Shown here in pieces: positions 1 to 8,805 of a stretch of DNA of 64,000 nt. The stretch is from an uncultured Alistipes sp. (GTDB taxonomy: Bacteria > Bacteroidota > Bacteroidia > Bacteroidales > Rikenellaceae): contig CAJTLJ010000009.1 in assembly GCA_910577475.1 (NCBI GenBank), positions 44,933 through 108,932 on the forward strand. The letters are read 5' to 3'. The notes below the pieces were generated by a model. It saw nothing but the letters and a program-made list of their open reading frames with translations. It had not been told where the DNA came from and searched no databases. Both the position numbers and the translations under genes were made by a program. The first letter of the stretch is position 1, and the number at the start of each line of letters is the position of its first letter.

Positions 1-1020
1 GCTGTACCAGTCCTTGTTCCACCCCTCGGCCAGCACGCCGTCGATGTTGTGGGCGGCGGCGAAGTCGATGTAGCGCTTCGTATTCTCGGTCGTGGCGCCG
101 TGGTTGGGCGACTCGTGCCAGGTGTAGTGCTTCAGGTGCATGCCCCACCAGATGCCGATGTAGCGTCCGGGACGGATCCACTCCTCGGCGTCGGCGATCC
201 GGCACGGTTCGTTGAGGTTGAGCATCATGCGCGAGAGGAGCAGGTCGCCCGGCTTTTCGGCGATGATCATCGTGCGCCAGGGGGTAGGGAAGGGGGCGCG
301 GGCGTAGACCTTGACGCCCGATTTCCAAGGGGTCAGGAAGCTGTGCAGGCGCCCCGTGGAGTCGCAGCGCAGGTTGAGGGAGGCGTAGTCCGTCAGCGCC
401 GCCTCGTGCAGGGCCAGGTAGAGGTTGTCCGGCGTCTGCACCGTGACGGGCACGGCCAGCGTTTCGGTCGAGGCGAGCGGCTTCAGCTTGTAGATCCCCT
501 CGTAGGCCCCCGTGTCCCAGGGGATCGACCAGCCGCGCGAACCGGCCGGCAGGGCGAACTCCGTCAGTTCGTCCAGAATCACCACGCTGTCCGGCTGCTG
601 CTCGGGGAAGCGGTAGCGCAGCGCCACGCCGTCGTCGTAGGCCCGGAAGACGATCTCCAGCCGGCGGCGATTCTCCGACCGCTGCTCCAGCGCGACGGTC
701 ATCTCGTTGCAGCGGTTCCGCACGAGGCTGTCCTCGCCCCAGAGCTGCACCCAGCTGTCGTCGTAGGAGCGGTGTCTGATCTTCGTTACCCGGAAGTCGT
801 CGGCCAGCAAGCCGTCGCTCAACTCGAAGCCGAGCGCCGAGCGGCCGATCAGCGAGTCGCCGTCGCGCAGCACGCAGTAGGTAGGTCGTCCGTCGTGCAG
901 TTCGAAACGGATGGTGTGGCCGCCGCCGGGAGCCGTGATCTCGTCGCTTTGGGGCGAGGCGCAGCCGCCGAGCAGACCGAGCCCCAGCACTCCGTAAAGA
1001 TGCAGGAAGTTTCTTTTCAT
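1..1020 (-). CDS. GH97 family glycoside hydrolase lipoprotein (3' part outside the window)
   Basis: The reading frame starts at the ATG complementary to 1018-1020 and runs off the left edge, so about 340 N-terminal residues are visible. A signal peptide ends in a lipobox (LLGGC, Cys near residue 18), predicting a lipoprotein. The following beta-sandwich and the stretch IGIWWGMHLKHYTWHES ahead of an NxxGxxGVLAEGWN-like region match family GH97, the SusB-type alpha-glucosidases and alpha-galactosidases of Bacteroidetes that cleave alpha-linked sugars in the periplasm. The catalytic acid and base lie in the part not seen, so inverting or retaining type and substrate cannot be told. No starch or xylan partner gene is visible, and uvrC lies divergently upstream. 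Confidence 0.85.
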   Translation of the reverse strand, partial: MKRNFLHLYGVLGLGLLGGCASPQSDEITAPGGGHTIRFELHDGRPTYCVLRDGDSLIGRSALGFELSDGLLADDFRVTKIRHRSYDDSWVQLWGEDSLVRNRCNEMTVALEQRSENRRRLEIVFRAYDDGVALRYRFPEQQPDSVVILDELTEFALPAGSRGWSIPWDTGAYEGIYKLKPLASTETLAVPVTVQTPDNLYLALHEAALTDYASLNLRCDSTGRLHSFLTPWKSGVKVYARAPFPTPWRTMIIAEKPGDLLLSRMMLNLNEPCRIADAEEWIRPGRYIGIWWGMHLKHYTWHESPNHGATTENTKRYIDFAAAHNIDGVLAEGWNKDWYS

Positions 1021-1133
1021 ATTTCGGTAAGTTTTTAAGTTGGTTCCATTTCGGATTGTGAAGGTAAAGTTAGTCGGAATAAAATATTCCGGCAAATTTT
1101 CGGTGCGCCGATAGCCGTCATTGTCGCAAATTG

Positions 1134-1146
1134 CGATTATTTTATC
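1134..1146. promoter_or_regulatory. 13-bp palindrome upstream of uvrC
   Basis: TCGCAA-A-TTGCGA is a perfect inverted repeat with a one-base centre, lying about 30 bases upstream of the uvrC -7 box, where a regulator could bind. Regulator unknown; it may be chance. Confidence 0.3.
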
Positions 1147-1177
1147 GTTGTCCGGCCGAAAGTCGGGAAATAATCCG

Positions 1178-1185
1178 TAATTTTG
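1178..1185 (+). promoter_or_regulatory. uvrC promoter -7 box
   Basis: TAATTTTG matches the Bacteroidetes -7 consensus TAnnTTTG. The uvrC ATG is only 7 bases beyond the box, so the transcript should begin at or next to the start codon, giving a nearly leaderless mRNA. No clear -33 box is seen. Confidence 0.6.
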
Positions 1186-1192
1186 CCTTGTC

Positions 1193-3025
1193 ATGGAGCA
1201 GGAGAGCAGCGACATATTGTCCCTGAAGGAGCAGGTGGCCCTGCTTCCGTTTTCGCCGGGAGTCTACCAGTTCGTCGACCGGCAGGGGACGATCATCTAC
1301 GTCGGCAAGGCCAAGAGCCTCCGCAAACGGGTCTCCTCCTATTTCGTCCAGAGCAGGGAGCACAGCGCCAAGGTGCGTGTGCTGGTGAAGCAGATCGTCG
1401 AGATCCGACATATCGTCGTGGACTCCGAGACCGACGCCCTGCTGCTGGAGAACTCGCTGATTAAAAGTCTCCAGCCGCGCTACAACATCCTGCTCAAGGA
1501 TGACAAGACCTACCCGTGGATCGAGGTCCGCAACGAGAATTTCCCGCGCATCCAATCCACGCGCCAGCTCCGCCGCGACGGTTCGCAATACTTCGGGCCC
1601 TACGGGTCGATCTCCATGCAGCGCAGCGTGCTGGAGTTCATCCGGGAGGTGATTCCGCTGCGCACGTGCGGGCTGAACCTCGCGCCCGAGGCCATCGCCC
1701 GGGGCAAGTACGGCGTCTGCCTGCAATACCATCTGGGCAACTGCAAGGGTCCCTGTGTCGGCGCCCAGAGCGCCGCGGATTATGCTGAGATGGTCGGCAT
1801 GGCGGTCTCCGTTCTGAAGGGCGACCTGCGCCCCGTGCGCACCCATCTCGAAACGGAGATGATGCGGGCGGCCGGCGAACTGAAGTTCGAGGTGGCCCAG
1901 CGTTACAAGCAGCGGCTCGACGCGCTGGACAACTACTCCTGCAAATCGGTCGTTGTCAGTGCGAAGATCACCGATGTCGATGTCTTCTCGCTGCTGGTCG
2001 AGGACGAGGATGTAGCCTACTGCAACTTCGTCCGCATCCGCCACGGGTCGATCGTCGGGGTCTACACCGTGCGGCTCTCCACGGGCATCGATGCCGACGA
2101 GGCGGAGCTGCTGACCCTCGGCATTCAGTATGCGCTTCAAGTCGGAGGCGGGGAGCTGGCCCGCGAGGTGGTGGTGCCCTTGCTGCCCTCCGCAACCCTG
2201 CTCTTCGACGGAGTGACCTTCACCGTCCCCAAGCGGGGCGAGAAGCTCGAACTGCTGGAGTTCTCGCGCAAAAGCGCCCGTATCTACCGGGCCGAGCAGC
2301 TCAAGAATCAGGAGATCAAGAATCCCGAACGGCATACCGAACGGTTGATGGCCGCCATGCAGAAGGAGCTGCATCTCGACCGACCGCCCCGCCACATCGA
2401 GTGCTTCGACAACTCCAACTTGCAAGGGACCCATCCGGTCGCCTCCTGCGTGGTATTCCGCAACGGCAAGCCGTCGCGCAGGGAGTACCGTCATTTCAAT
2501 GTCAAGACCGTCGTCGGAGCCGATGACTTCGCCTCCATGCGCGAGATCGTCTACCGGCGCTATTCGCGGCTGATCGAGGAGAAGGCCGAACTGCCCGACC
2601 TGATTGTCGTCGACGGCGGCAAGGGTCAGCTGTCGAGCGCCTACGAGGTCCTTTGTGCGCTCGGAATCGAGAATCGGGTGCCCATCGTCGGACTGGCGAA
2701 ACGCATCGAGGAGATCTTTTTCCCGAACGACCCCATGCCCTACTACCTGAACCGCAGGGGCGAGCCGCTGAAGGTGGTCTGCCACCTGCGTGACGAGGCA
2801 CACCGCTTCGGCATCACCTTCCACCGCCAAAAACGAAGCAACGACTTCATCCACAGCGAACTGGAGCAGATCGACGGAGTGGGGAACAAGACGATCCAGA
2901 CCCTGTTGCGCCATTTCAGGACGGTGGCGAAGGTGAAGGCCGCCCCCTTCGAGGAGCTCTCGGCGCTGGTGGGCCCGGCCAAGGCGAAGAAGATCAGGGA
3001 ATTTTTCACCGCCGGCGACCGGTAG
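1193..3025 (+). CDS. uvrC: Excinuclease ABC subunit C
   Basis: UvrC makes the two incisions beside a DNA lesion after UvrA and UvrB have located it (nucleotide excision repair, cytoplasm). At 610 aa the protein is full length. Visible in order: the GIY-YIG nuclease for the 3' cut (GVYQF ... IYVGKAKSLRKRV, residues 23-46), a four-cysteine cluster (C159, C176, C184, C188), a UVR motif that contacts UvrB (about 220-247), the RNase H-like nuclease for the 5' cut (ECFDNSN and VVDGGKGQ), and a C-terminal helix-hairpin-helix pair (IDGVGNKT ... LVGPAKAKKI). The start is fixed by the promoter box just upstream. Monocistronic, followed by tRNA-Leu. uvrA and uvrB are not in the window. Confidence 0.97.
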   Translation: MEQESSDILSLKEQVALLPFSPGVYQFVDRQGTIIYVGKAKSLRKRVSSYFVQSREHSAKVRVLVKQIVEIRHIVVDSETDALLLENSLIKSLQPRYNILLKDDKTYPWIEVRNENFPRIQSTRQLRRDGSQYFGPYGSISMQRSVLEFIREVIPLRTCGLNLAPEAIARGKYGVCLQYHLGNCKGPCVGAQSAADYAEMVGMAVSVLKGDLRPVRTHLETEMMRAAGELKFEVAQRYKQRLDALDNYSCKSVVVSAKITDVDVFSLLVEDEDVAYCNFVRIRHGSIVGVYTVRLSTGIDADEAELLTLGIQYALQVGGGELAREVVVPLLPSATLLFDGVTFTVPKRGEKLELLEFSRKSARIYRAEQLKNQEIKNPERHTERLMAAMQKELHLDRPPRHIECFDNSNLQGTHPVASCVVFRNGKPSRREYRHFNVKTVVGADDFASMREIVYRRYSRLIEEKAELPDLIVVDGGKGQLSSAYEVLCALGIENRVPIVGLAKRIEEIFFPNDPMPYYLNRRGEPLKVVCHLRDEAHRFGITFHRQKRSNDFIHSELEQIDGVGNKTIQTLLRHFRTVAKVKAAPFEELSALVGPAKAKKIREFFTAGDR

Positions 3026-3069
3026 GCTCCGGCACCGCTGTCCGCCCGATCAAAAAAATCCCGGAAAGG

Positions 3070-3100
3070 TTTGTAATTTGTCGATTTATTCCTATATTTG
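3070..3100 (+). promoter_or_regulatory. tRNA-Leu promoter (-33 TTTG, -7 TATATTTG)
   Basis: TTTG at 3070-3073 and TATATTTG at 3093-3100 are 19 bases apart, the usual Bacteroidetes spacing, and sit 17 bases upstream of the tRNA. Confidence 0.65.
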
Positions 3101-3117
3101 CACTCCCGATTCGAGTT

Positions 3118-3201
3118 GCCCGGATGGCGGAATCGGTAGACGCGTTGGTCTCAAACACCAATGACAGCAATGTCGTGCCGGTTCGACCCCGGCTCCGGGT
3201 A
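3118..3201 (+). tRNA. tRNA-Leu (anticodon CAA)
   Basis: 84 nt with a complete cloverleaf: acceptor GCCCGGA pairs with TCCGGGT (one G-U pair), A discriminator, anticodon stem TTGGT/ACCAA with loop CTCAAAC giving CAA, a long variable arm typical of tRNA-Leu, and a T-loop GTTCGACCC. It reads UUG. CCA is not encoded. Confidence 0.97.
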
Positions 3202-3210
3202 CTGACGGAA

Positions 3211-3249
3211 AACCTCAAATGATTTATATATAATCATTTGAGGTTTTTT
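3211..3249 (+). terminator. Intrinsic terminator after tRNA-Leu
   Basis: A perfect 14-bp stem (3211-3224 with 3232-3245), a 7-base AT loop, and a run of six T starting at 3244. It ends the tRNA transcript before the helicase gene. Confidence 0.85.
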
Positions 3250-3312
3250 GTTTTGCTTGACGTGTCCGCATTTTTTTTGTTAGATTGGAAATTACATTAT
3301 CATTATAATGAT

Positions 3313-3320
3313 TATCTTTG
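3313..3320 (+). promoter_or_regulatory. -7 box for the UvrD-like helicase gene
   Basis: TATCTTTG matches TAnnTTTG. An upstream TTG start at 3318 lies inside this box, so translation must begin further on; the ATG at 3345 is 24 bases past the box. Confidence 0.55.
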
Positions 3321-3344
3321 TATGGTAAACAGTTGTTGAGACAG

Positions 3345-6300
3345 ATGGGGATAGTGAATTTCGTAAAAAATATAGGCCGGTCTAAAACACCGACCTCTAC
3401 TGCTAAGCCAAATATAGATTCTGCAAATTACCCGGCAGAGTATATCAGAATGTTGTCTTTCAACGAAGCGTTCGATACGCTGTTATCTCAAGACAAATTC
3501 ATAGCCCGAAGCGACTATAAGGACCTCATCGAACAATACAACGATTTATCGGAATCATATGCAACACTCGCACGATCGAATATACTGAACGAGTATGCTG
3601 CCAAACATAATCTCGATATTGAAGCCATAACCTATTTTCGGACGGAGTTCGATGCCATGGCCGATCTTGCAACGGAATCGCCGACGATCCGGAGCCACAA
3701 CGATGCCTATGTTGCGCGACATATCGAATCGCAGAAATCCTATCTCGACAATATCCTCAAAGCCTGTGATCCGGCCATATCCCTCGACCGAGAACAACGC
3801 GAAGTCGTGCTTTCGGAGGAGGATCATACGCTGGTGATTGCCGGAGCCGGAGCCGGCAAAACGACTACGGTAGCAGCCAAAGTGCGGTATCTTGTAGAAA
3901 AACGAGGCATTGATCCAACTCAAATTTTGGTCATCTCCTTTACTAACAAGGCCGTAGAGGAGCTCCGAGGACGCATAAACGGCAATTTGGGCATACCGTG
4001 CCCCATCAGTACGTTTCACTCCATCGGCTATACGATTTTGCGCCAAGGCGAAGAGGAACGCAAAAAGATTGTCGAGGGCGGATATATGTACACGGTAATC
4101 AATAATTATCTGAAATCGTCCGTACTGCGTAATCCGGAGGTCGTAGACAAATTGATTCTATTCTTCGGTTCCTATTTTACCGCACCCTACGAAGGTGAAA
4201 AACTCAACGAATATTTCCAATTTGTCGCCAAAGCGGACTGTTCGACCCTGAAAGGCAATCTGCACGAATACGTTCAACGTATCGTCGATCGCAAAACGAT
4301 GAAGACGCAGACGTTGAACAACGAAGTTTTGCGGTCAATGGAAGAGGTGCGTATCGCCAATTTCCTATATATGTATCAGATAGAATACGAGTATGAACCG
4401 ATATACCAGTATCCTATTCTCGATGCGAACAAGCCCTATACGCCCGACTTCCGCATAAAACAAGTCGACAAGATTTCGTATATCGAACATTTCGGCATTA
4501 CCGAAGATCACCGAAGCGATCGTTATACAAAAGAGGAATTGGCGAAATACGTCTCCCGAATCGACGATAAAAAGCAAGTACACGCGAAGCATAAGACCGA
4601 TTTGATATATACCTATTCGCAATACGCCGACGGTCGGGATTATCTGCTCCACCTGCGCGAACAGCTTATTGCGCACGGTTATGAACTGAACAAACGCTCG
4701 ACGGCGGAAGTCTATAAAAAGCTGATCGAAACGGAGGAGAGCAAATACATTACACGGCTGACCTTTTTGATATGCACCTTTATCAACAACTTCAAGACGC
4801 AGGGCTACGGATTGGAGAAGTTCGCAGAGTTCAAGGCTGCGAACAAAAACGTCCGCACCAAATTGTTTCTCGACATCTGTAAGGTATGTTTTTATGAATA
4901 CCAAAAGGTATTGGAGGAGCGGCATTGCATCGACTTTCAAGATATGATCAACGAGTCGGCCGAGTTGATTCGCCAAAAGCGCATCGACAAGGAACAACTC
5001 GATTACAAATACATCATCGTAGACGAGTATCAGGATATTTCACGTCAGCGTTATAACTTAATCAAAGAGTTGTCGCAGTTGTGCAATGCTAAAATCATGG
5101 CAGTAGGAGACGACTGGCAGTCGATCTATGCGTTCAGCGGCTCCATTCTACCACTGTTTACCCGATTTTGCGAAGCCGTCGGTTATGGGCAGGAGTTGAA
5201 AATCACACGCACCTACCGCAATGCACAGGAGATAATCGACATTGCCGGAACATTCGTACAAAAAAATTCGGCGCAAATCAAAAAGGAGCTCGTTTCTCCG
5301 AAACGGATCATCAATCCGGTTATCATCTATCCGTATCCCGAAACTTTCGACAAGGGAAAAGAGCGGCCGGAAGGCGGCAAATATCACTATCTGGGAATCG
5401 CTGTAAACAAAGCCATCGAAGAAATATTGGAGCATAATGCGGCCGAAAGCAAATCCCGGATCGCATCAATCCTTTTGATCGGTCGCTATGGGTTCGACGC
5501 AAGGAATCTGTGCTATTCCAAACAGTTCAACTACGATGAAAAAACGGGTAAGGTTTATTCGGTAAAATACGGGAATAAAATCAAACTACAGTTTCTGACA
5601 GCCCACAGCTCGAAAGGGTTGAGTGCCGACAACGTAATTATCATTAACGCAAAGGATGAAATCTACGGCTTTCCGTCGAAAGTAGACGACGATCCGGTGC
5701 TGAACTTGGTCGTATCGAACGACACTTCGTACAACTACGCCGAGGAACGGCGGTTGTTCTATGTCGCGCTTACCCGAACGAAGAATCGGGTATTGATCGT
5801 TACTCCCGAAAAACGCCCCTCGGAGTTTATCAAAGAATTGTTGAGCGATCCGAAAAGCTATCCCAATGTTACGCTGCAAGGAGAGCTGAAAACCGACCTC
5901 TCCATCTCGAACATAGTGAAAGATCGTTGCCCGATCTGCGGCTATCCGATGCAACTGCGATGGAATAAGAATTATGGGTTGAGACTATGGATTTGTACGA
6001 ACGATCAAGAGGTGTGCGGGTTCATGACCAACGACCAACGCGGAGGAGAACTATCCATTCAGAAATGCGACTGGTGCAAGGATGGGTATTTGGTCATTAA
6101 AAAAGGAAGAACGGAATATATTTTAGGATGTACAAATTATAAGCCGGATAAGTCGGGATGCGGTCGGCTGCTCAGTCAGGAGCATTATCGTGCATGGAGA
6201 AAGGATGACTTCGGCGTAGAGGATCCGTCCAAGAATAGGCCTGCTTATTTCCGGGCATCCGAATCTTCCGCAGAGAATCTACAAGCCCCCGAGATGATTC

Positions 6301-6647
6301 CGGCAAAGGCAAGTCCTGCGCCGAAGAAAAAAGCAGAAGTTTACACGATCGGTTATTCGGAACGAATGATTGAGAAAGACGAATTCAGAGTGCTGGCGGA
6401 TGCGAATGGCAATCTGCTTACTGACATGGAGTTGCTCGTCAAGTTGCGAACTCTAAGACAAACTCTCGCGCAGGAGGAAAGGCTACCTGCATATTGTGTT
6501 TTTACGAACGATATTCTATCCCGGTTGGCAACCGAGAAACCGATGACACGAGAAGAACTCGTCGAAATAAAAGGGATCGGGGAACAACGGTGTGACCAGT
6601 TCGGGCAACGAATTATTGCCGAAATCAGGAGGCACGTCGAATCTTAA
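3345..6647 (+). CDS. UvrD/helicase IV-like superfamily 1 DNA helicase with nuclease-like insertion and HRDC domain
   Basis: 1100-aa superfamily 1A helicase. Motif I (AGAGAGKTTT, near 166-175), motif II (VDEYQD, about 559), motif III (GDDWQSIYAFSG), motif V (TAHSSKGLSADNV) and motif VI (FYVALTRTKNRV) are all intact, so it should hydrolyse ATP and unwind DNA. Between motifs Ia and II (about 333-385) there is a segment like the PD-(D/E)xK nuclease fold of helicase IV relatives (EEVRIANFL, YTPDF, YIEHFGI), with E-x-H in place of E-x-K. Two zinc-ribbon-like cysteine sets follow (CPICGYP near 862, CDWC near 908), then a C-terminal HRDC-like domain with helix-hairpin-helix (EIKGIGEQR). The gene is visibly AT-richer than its neighbours and sits alone between two tRNA genes, which suggests acquisition. 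Repair or phage defence are both possible; no partner gene is seen. Confidence 0.85.
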   Translation: MGIVNFVKNIGRSKTPTSTAKPNIDSANYPAEYIRMLSFNEAFDTLLSQDKFIARSDYKDLIEQYNDLSESYATLARSNILNEYAAKHNLDIEAITYFRTEFDAMADLATESPTIRSHNDAYVARHIESQKSYLDNILKACDPAISLDREQREVVLSEEDHTLVIAGAGAGKTTTVAAKVRYLVEKRGIDPTQILVISFTNKAVEELRGRINGNLGIPCPISTFHSIGYTILRQGEEERKKIVEGGYMYTVINNYLKSSVLRNPEVVDKLILFFGSYFTAPYEGEKLNEYFQFVAKADCSTLKGNLHEYVQRIVDRKTMKTQTLNNEVLRSMEEVRIANFLYMYQIEYEYEPIYQYPILDANKPYTPDFRIKQVDKISYIEHFGITEDHRSDRYTKEELAKYVSRIDDKKQVHAKHKTDLIYTYSQYADGRDYLLHLREQLIAHGYELNKRSTAEVYKKLIETEESKYITRLTFLICTFINNFKTQGYGLEKFAEFKAANKNVRTKLFLDICKVCFYEYQKVLEERHCIDFQDMINESAELIRQKRIDKEQLDYKYIIVDEYQDISRQRYNLIKELSQLCNAKIMAVGDDWQSIYAFSGSILPLFTRFCEAVGYGQELKITRTYRNAQEIIDIAGTFVQKNSAQIKKELVSPKRIINPVIIYPYPETFDKGKERPEGGKYHYLGIAVNKAIEEILEHNAAESKSRIASILLIGRYGFDARNLCYSKQFNYDEKTGKVYSVKYGNKIKLQFLTAHSSKGLSADNVIIINAKDEIYGFPSKVDDDPVLNLVVSNDTSYNYAEERRLFYVALTRTKNRVLIVTPEKRPSEFIKELLSDPKSYPNVTLQGELKTDLSISNIVKDRCPICGYPMQLRWNKNYGLRLWICTNDQEVCGFMTNDQRGGELSIQKCDWCKDGYLVIKKGRTEYILGCTNYKPDKSGCGRLLSQEHYRAWRKDDFGVEDPSKNRPAYFRASESSAENLQAPEMIPAKASPAPKKKAEVYTIGYSERMIEKDEFRVLADANGNLLTDMELLVKLRTLRQTLAQEERLPAYCVFTNDILSRLATEKPMTREELVEIKGIGEQRCDQFGQRIIAEIRRHVES

Positions 6648-6731
6648 ATCATAGTAAAAGCTGTGCAGAAAGCACAACTTTTATTGTCATCCCCAAAGGG
6701 GTTGTAAAATCGATTCGCCGAGTTAGTGCAT

Positions 6732-6770
6732 AAAAAAGCGTTAACTGCTTCAAGCAGTTAACGCTTTTTT
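6732..6770. terminator. Bidirectional terminator between helicase gene and tRNA-Lys
   Basis: An A-run, the inverted repeat GCGTTAACTGCTT/AAGCAGTTAACGC around a single C, and a T-run. It can stop the helicase transcript (+) and the tRNA-Lys transcript (-). Confidence 0.8.
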
Positions 6771-6773
6771 CCG

Positions 6774-6846
6774 TGATCCCGCTGGGGCTCGAACCCAGGA
6801 CCCCAACATTAAAAGTGTTGTGCTCTACCTGCTGAGCTACGAGATC
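6774..6846 (-). tRNA. tRNA-Lys (anticodon TTT)
   Basis: 73 nt. On the minus strand the acceptor GATCTCG pairs with CGGGATC, A discriminator, D-arm GCTCAGCAGGTAGAGC, anticodon stem CAACA/TGTTG with loop CTTTTAA giving TTT, and T-loop GGTTCGAGCCC. Reads AAA and AAG. CCA is not encoded. Confidence 0.97.
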
Positions 6847-6882
6847 AACGCCAATTGCGAGGCTGTGTCGCTTTTGGTGGTG

Positions 6883-6890
6883 CAAATGTA
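6883..6890 (-). promoter_or_regulatory. tRNA-Lys -7 box
   Basis: TACATTTG on the minus strand, 36 bases upstream of the tRNA 5' end. Confidence 0.5.
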
Positions 6891-6899
6891 GAGAATATT

Positions 6900-6930
6900 T
6901 TTGTTTTACCAAAATAAAAAGATATTTTTG
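6900..6930 (+). promoter_or_regulatory. Carboxynorspermidine synthase promoter
   Basis: TTTG at 6900-6903 and TATTTTTG at 6923-6930, 19 bases apart, a full Bacteroidetes -33/-7 pair. The ATG is 44 bases further on. Confidence 0.65.
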
Positions 6931-6974
6931 TACGATGGAATCGGAAAATATTCATCATACAAAGAGATAAATTT

Positions 6975-8165
6975 ATGTGTAGAGCTTTGATTATCGGTGC
7001 CGGAGGTGTCGGCACCGTTGTTACGCAGAAAATCGCGGCCAACCCCGTTTTCTCGGCCGTCATGCTGGCCAGCCGCACCAAGTCGAAATGCGACGCCGTG
7101 GCGGCCGCCATCGGCGGCGGACGGGTGCAGACCGCTCAGGTCGATGCCGACAGCGTTCCCGAGCTGTGCGAGTTGTTCCGCGCCTTCAAACCCGACATCG
7201 TGGTCAATGTGGCCCTGCCGTATCAGGACCTCACCATCATGGATGCCTGCCTGGAGTGCGGCTGCAACTACCTCGATACGGCCAACTACGAGCCCAAGGA
7301 CGAGGCCCATTTCGAGTACTCGTGGCAGTGGGCCTATCAGGACCGTTTCAAGGAGAAGGGGCTCACGGCCATCCTCGGCTGCGGGTTCGATCCGGGTGTG
7401 ACGGCCATCTTCACGGCCTATGCCGCCAAGCACCATTTCGACGAGATTCACTACCTCGATATCGTGGACTGCAATGCCGGCAACCACGGCATGGCCTTCG
7501 CCACCAACTTCAACCCCGAGATCAACATCCGCGAAGTGACCCAGAAGGGCCGCTATTACGAGAACGGCAAGTGGGTCGTGACCGAGCCGCACGAGATTCA
7601 CAAGCCGCTGAACTATCCCGAGATCGGCGAGCGCGAGTCCTATGTGATCTACCACGAGGAGCTGGAGTCGCTGGTGAAGAACTATCCCACCATCAAGCGC
7701 GCCCGCTTCTGGATGACCTTCGGGCAGGAGTACCTGACCCACCTGCGCGTGATTCAGAACATCGGCATGGCCCGCATCGACCCGATCCTGTACAACGGTG
7801 TGGAGATCGTGCCGATCCAGTTCCTCAAGGCCGTGCTGCCCGATCCCAAGTCGCTGGGCGCCAACTACCACGGTCAGACCTCGATCGGCTGCCGCATCAA
7901 GGGATTGAAGGATGGCAAGGAACGCACCTATTATATCTATAATAACTGCGATCACGAAACCGCCTTCAAGGAGACCGGAACGCAGGCCGTCAGCTTCACT
8001 ACGGGCGTACCCGCCGCATTGGGAGCCTCGATGTGGGCGAAGGGGCTGTGGCGCGGTGCCGGCGTCTTCAACGTGGAGGAGTTCGATCCCGATCCCTTCC
8101 TGGCCGAACTGGGCGAGCAGGGTCTGCCCTGGCACGAGCTGTTCGACGTGAACCTGGAGGTCTGA
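6975..8165 (+). CDS. Carboxynorspermidine synthase (saccharopine dehydrogenase family)
   Basis: The 396-aa protein has an N-terminal Rossmann NAD(P) site (GAGGVG, residues 8-13), the domestic NPEINIRE and GCGFDPGV blocks, and matches along its length the saccharopine dehydrogenase-like branch that condenses aspartate semialdehyde with a diamine to give carboxy(nor)spermidine, the polyamine route common in gut Bacteroidetes. Distinguishing it from lysine-pathway saccharopine dehydrogenase rests on length and overall sequence, not on a single residue. The partner decarboxylase is not adjacent. Monocistronic. Confidence 0.85.
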   Translation: MCRALIIGAGGVGTVVTQKIAANPVFSAVMLASRTKSKCDAVAAAIGGGRVQTAQVDADSVPELCELFRAFKPDIVVNVALPYQDLTIMDACLECGCNYLDTANYEPKDEAHFEYSWQWAYQDRFKEKGLTAILGCGFDPGVTAIFTAYAAKHHFDEIHYLDIVDCNAGNHGMAFATNFNPEINIREVTQKGRYYENGKWVVTEPHEIHKPLNYPEIGERESYVIYHEELESLVKNYPTIKRARFWMTFGQEYLTHLRVIQNIGMARIDPILYNGVEIVPIQFLKAVLPDPKSLGANYHGQTSIGCRIKGLKDGKERTYYIYNNCDHETAFKETGTQAVSFTTGVPAALGASMWAKGLWRGAGVFNVEEFDPDPFLAELGEQGLPWHELFDVNLEV

Positions 8166-8240
8166 TCCCGATATGTGCAATGATTTCTCTCCGGCTGGAA
8201 CGAGTTCCGGCCGGGGAGAAATTTCGTTTTCGGGGAGGGT

Positions 8241-8729
8241 TTAGTCCGCGACGAGATCGGCGACGGCGGCGCGGACGAAATCGATCAGGTCCGCGGGGGC
8301 GATTTTGATCTGCAGGCCGCGGATGCCGGCGCTGATATAAATATGGGAGTAGTTCGAGGCCGTGGCATGGATGAAGACCGGGAAAGGTTTCTTCATGCCG
8401 ATCGGCGAACAGCCGCCCCGGATGTAGCCCGTGGTGGGCAGCAGCTCCTTCATGGGGATCAGGTCGCACTTCTTGTTGCCCGACACCCGGGCTGCGGCTT
8501 TCAGGTCCACTTCCCGGTCGCCCGGAATGACACAGACGAAGTGTCCCGTGCGGTCACCCTTCAGCACCAGCGTCTTGAATACGCACTCGATGGGTTCGCC
8601 CAGCTGCTCGGCGACGTGTGTGGCGGCCAGGTGCTCCTCGTCCACCCGGTAGGGGATCAGCTCGTAGGCGATTTTCGCCCGGTCGAGCAGGCGGGCGGCA
8701 TTGGTCTTGGCGATTTTCGCGTGTGTCAT
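8241..8729 (-). CDS. ybaK: Cys-tRNA(Pro)/aminoacyl-tRNA deacylase, YbaK/EbsC family
   Basis: 162 aa, the usual YbaK size. The YbaK/ProX fold is shown by the block FKTLVLKGDRTGHFVCVIPG, the invariant active-site lysine in that block (KTLV), and the GGCSPIGMKK loop. The enzyme hydrolyses Cys-tRNA(Pro) made in error by prolyl-tRNA synthetase. The frame stays open upstream, but the start at 8729 (MTHAKI) is chosen because the -7 box at 8750-8757 and the divergent HAD gene occupy the region before it. Divergent from the HAD phosphatase gene, with back-to-back promoters in a 76-bp gap. Confidence 0.9.
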   Translation of the reverse strand: MTHAKIAKTNAARLLDRAKIAYELIPYRVDEEHLAATHVAEQLGEPIECVFKTLVLKGDRTGHFVCVIPGDREVDLKAAARVSGNKKCDLIPMKELLPTTGYIRGGCSPIGMKKPFPVFIHATASNYSHIYISAGIRGLQIKIAPADLIDFVRAAVADLVAD

Positions 8730-8749
8730 TTGTTGTGTTTTTCTGAGAG

Positions 8750-8757
8750 CAAAGATA
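8750..8757 (-). promoter_or_regulatory. ybaK -7 box
   Basis: TATCTTTG on the minus strand, 20 bases upstream of the ybaK start. Confidence 0.6.
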
Positions 8758-8777
8758 CGCAAAAGCCCGTTTTTTGT

Positions 8778-8785
8778 TACCTTTG
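8778..8785 (+). promoter_or_regulatory. HAD phosphatase -7 box
   Basis: TACCTTTG, 20 bases before the ATG at 8806. It faces away from the ybaK box, giving a divergent promoter pair. Confidence 0.6.
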
Positions 8786-8805
8786 CCGACGAAAAAAGAG
8801 AGATT

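Noticed and set aside
1142..2914. Long open frame (590 codons) opposite uvrC
   Set aside because: Mirror of uvrC codon bias in GC-rich DNA; its protein has no family pattern, while uvrC is complete.
3118..3260. tRNA-Leu 3' end as an attachment site
   Set aside because: No second copy of the tRNA end was found on the far side of the helicase gene, and there is no integrase.
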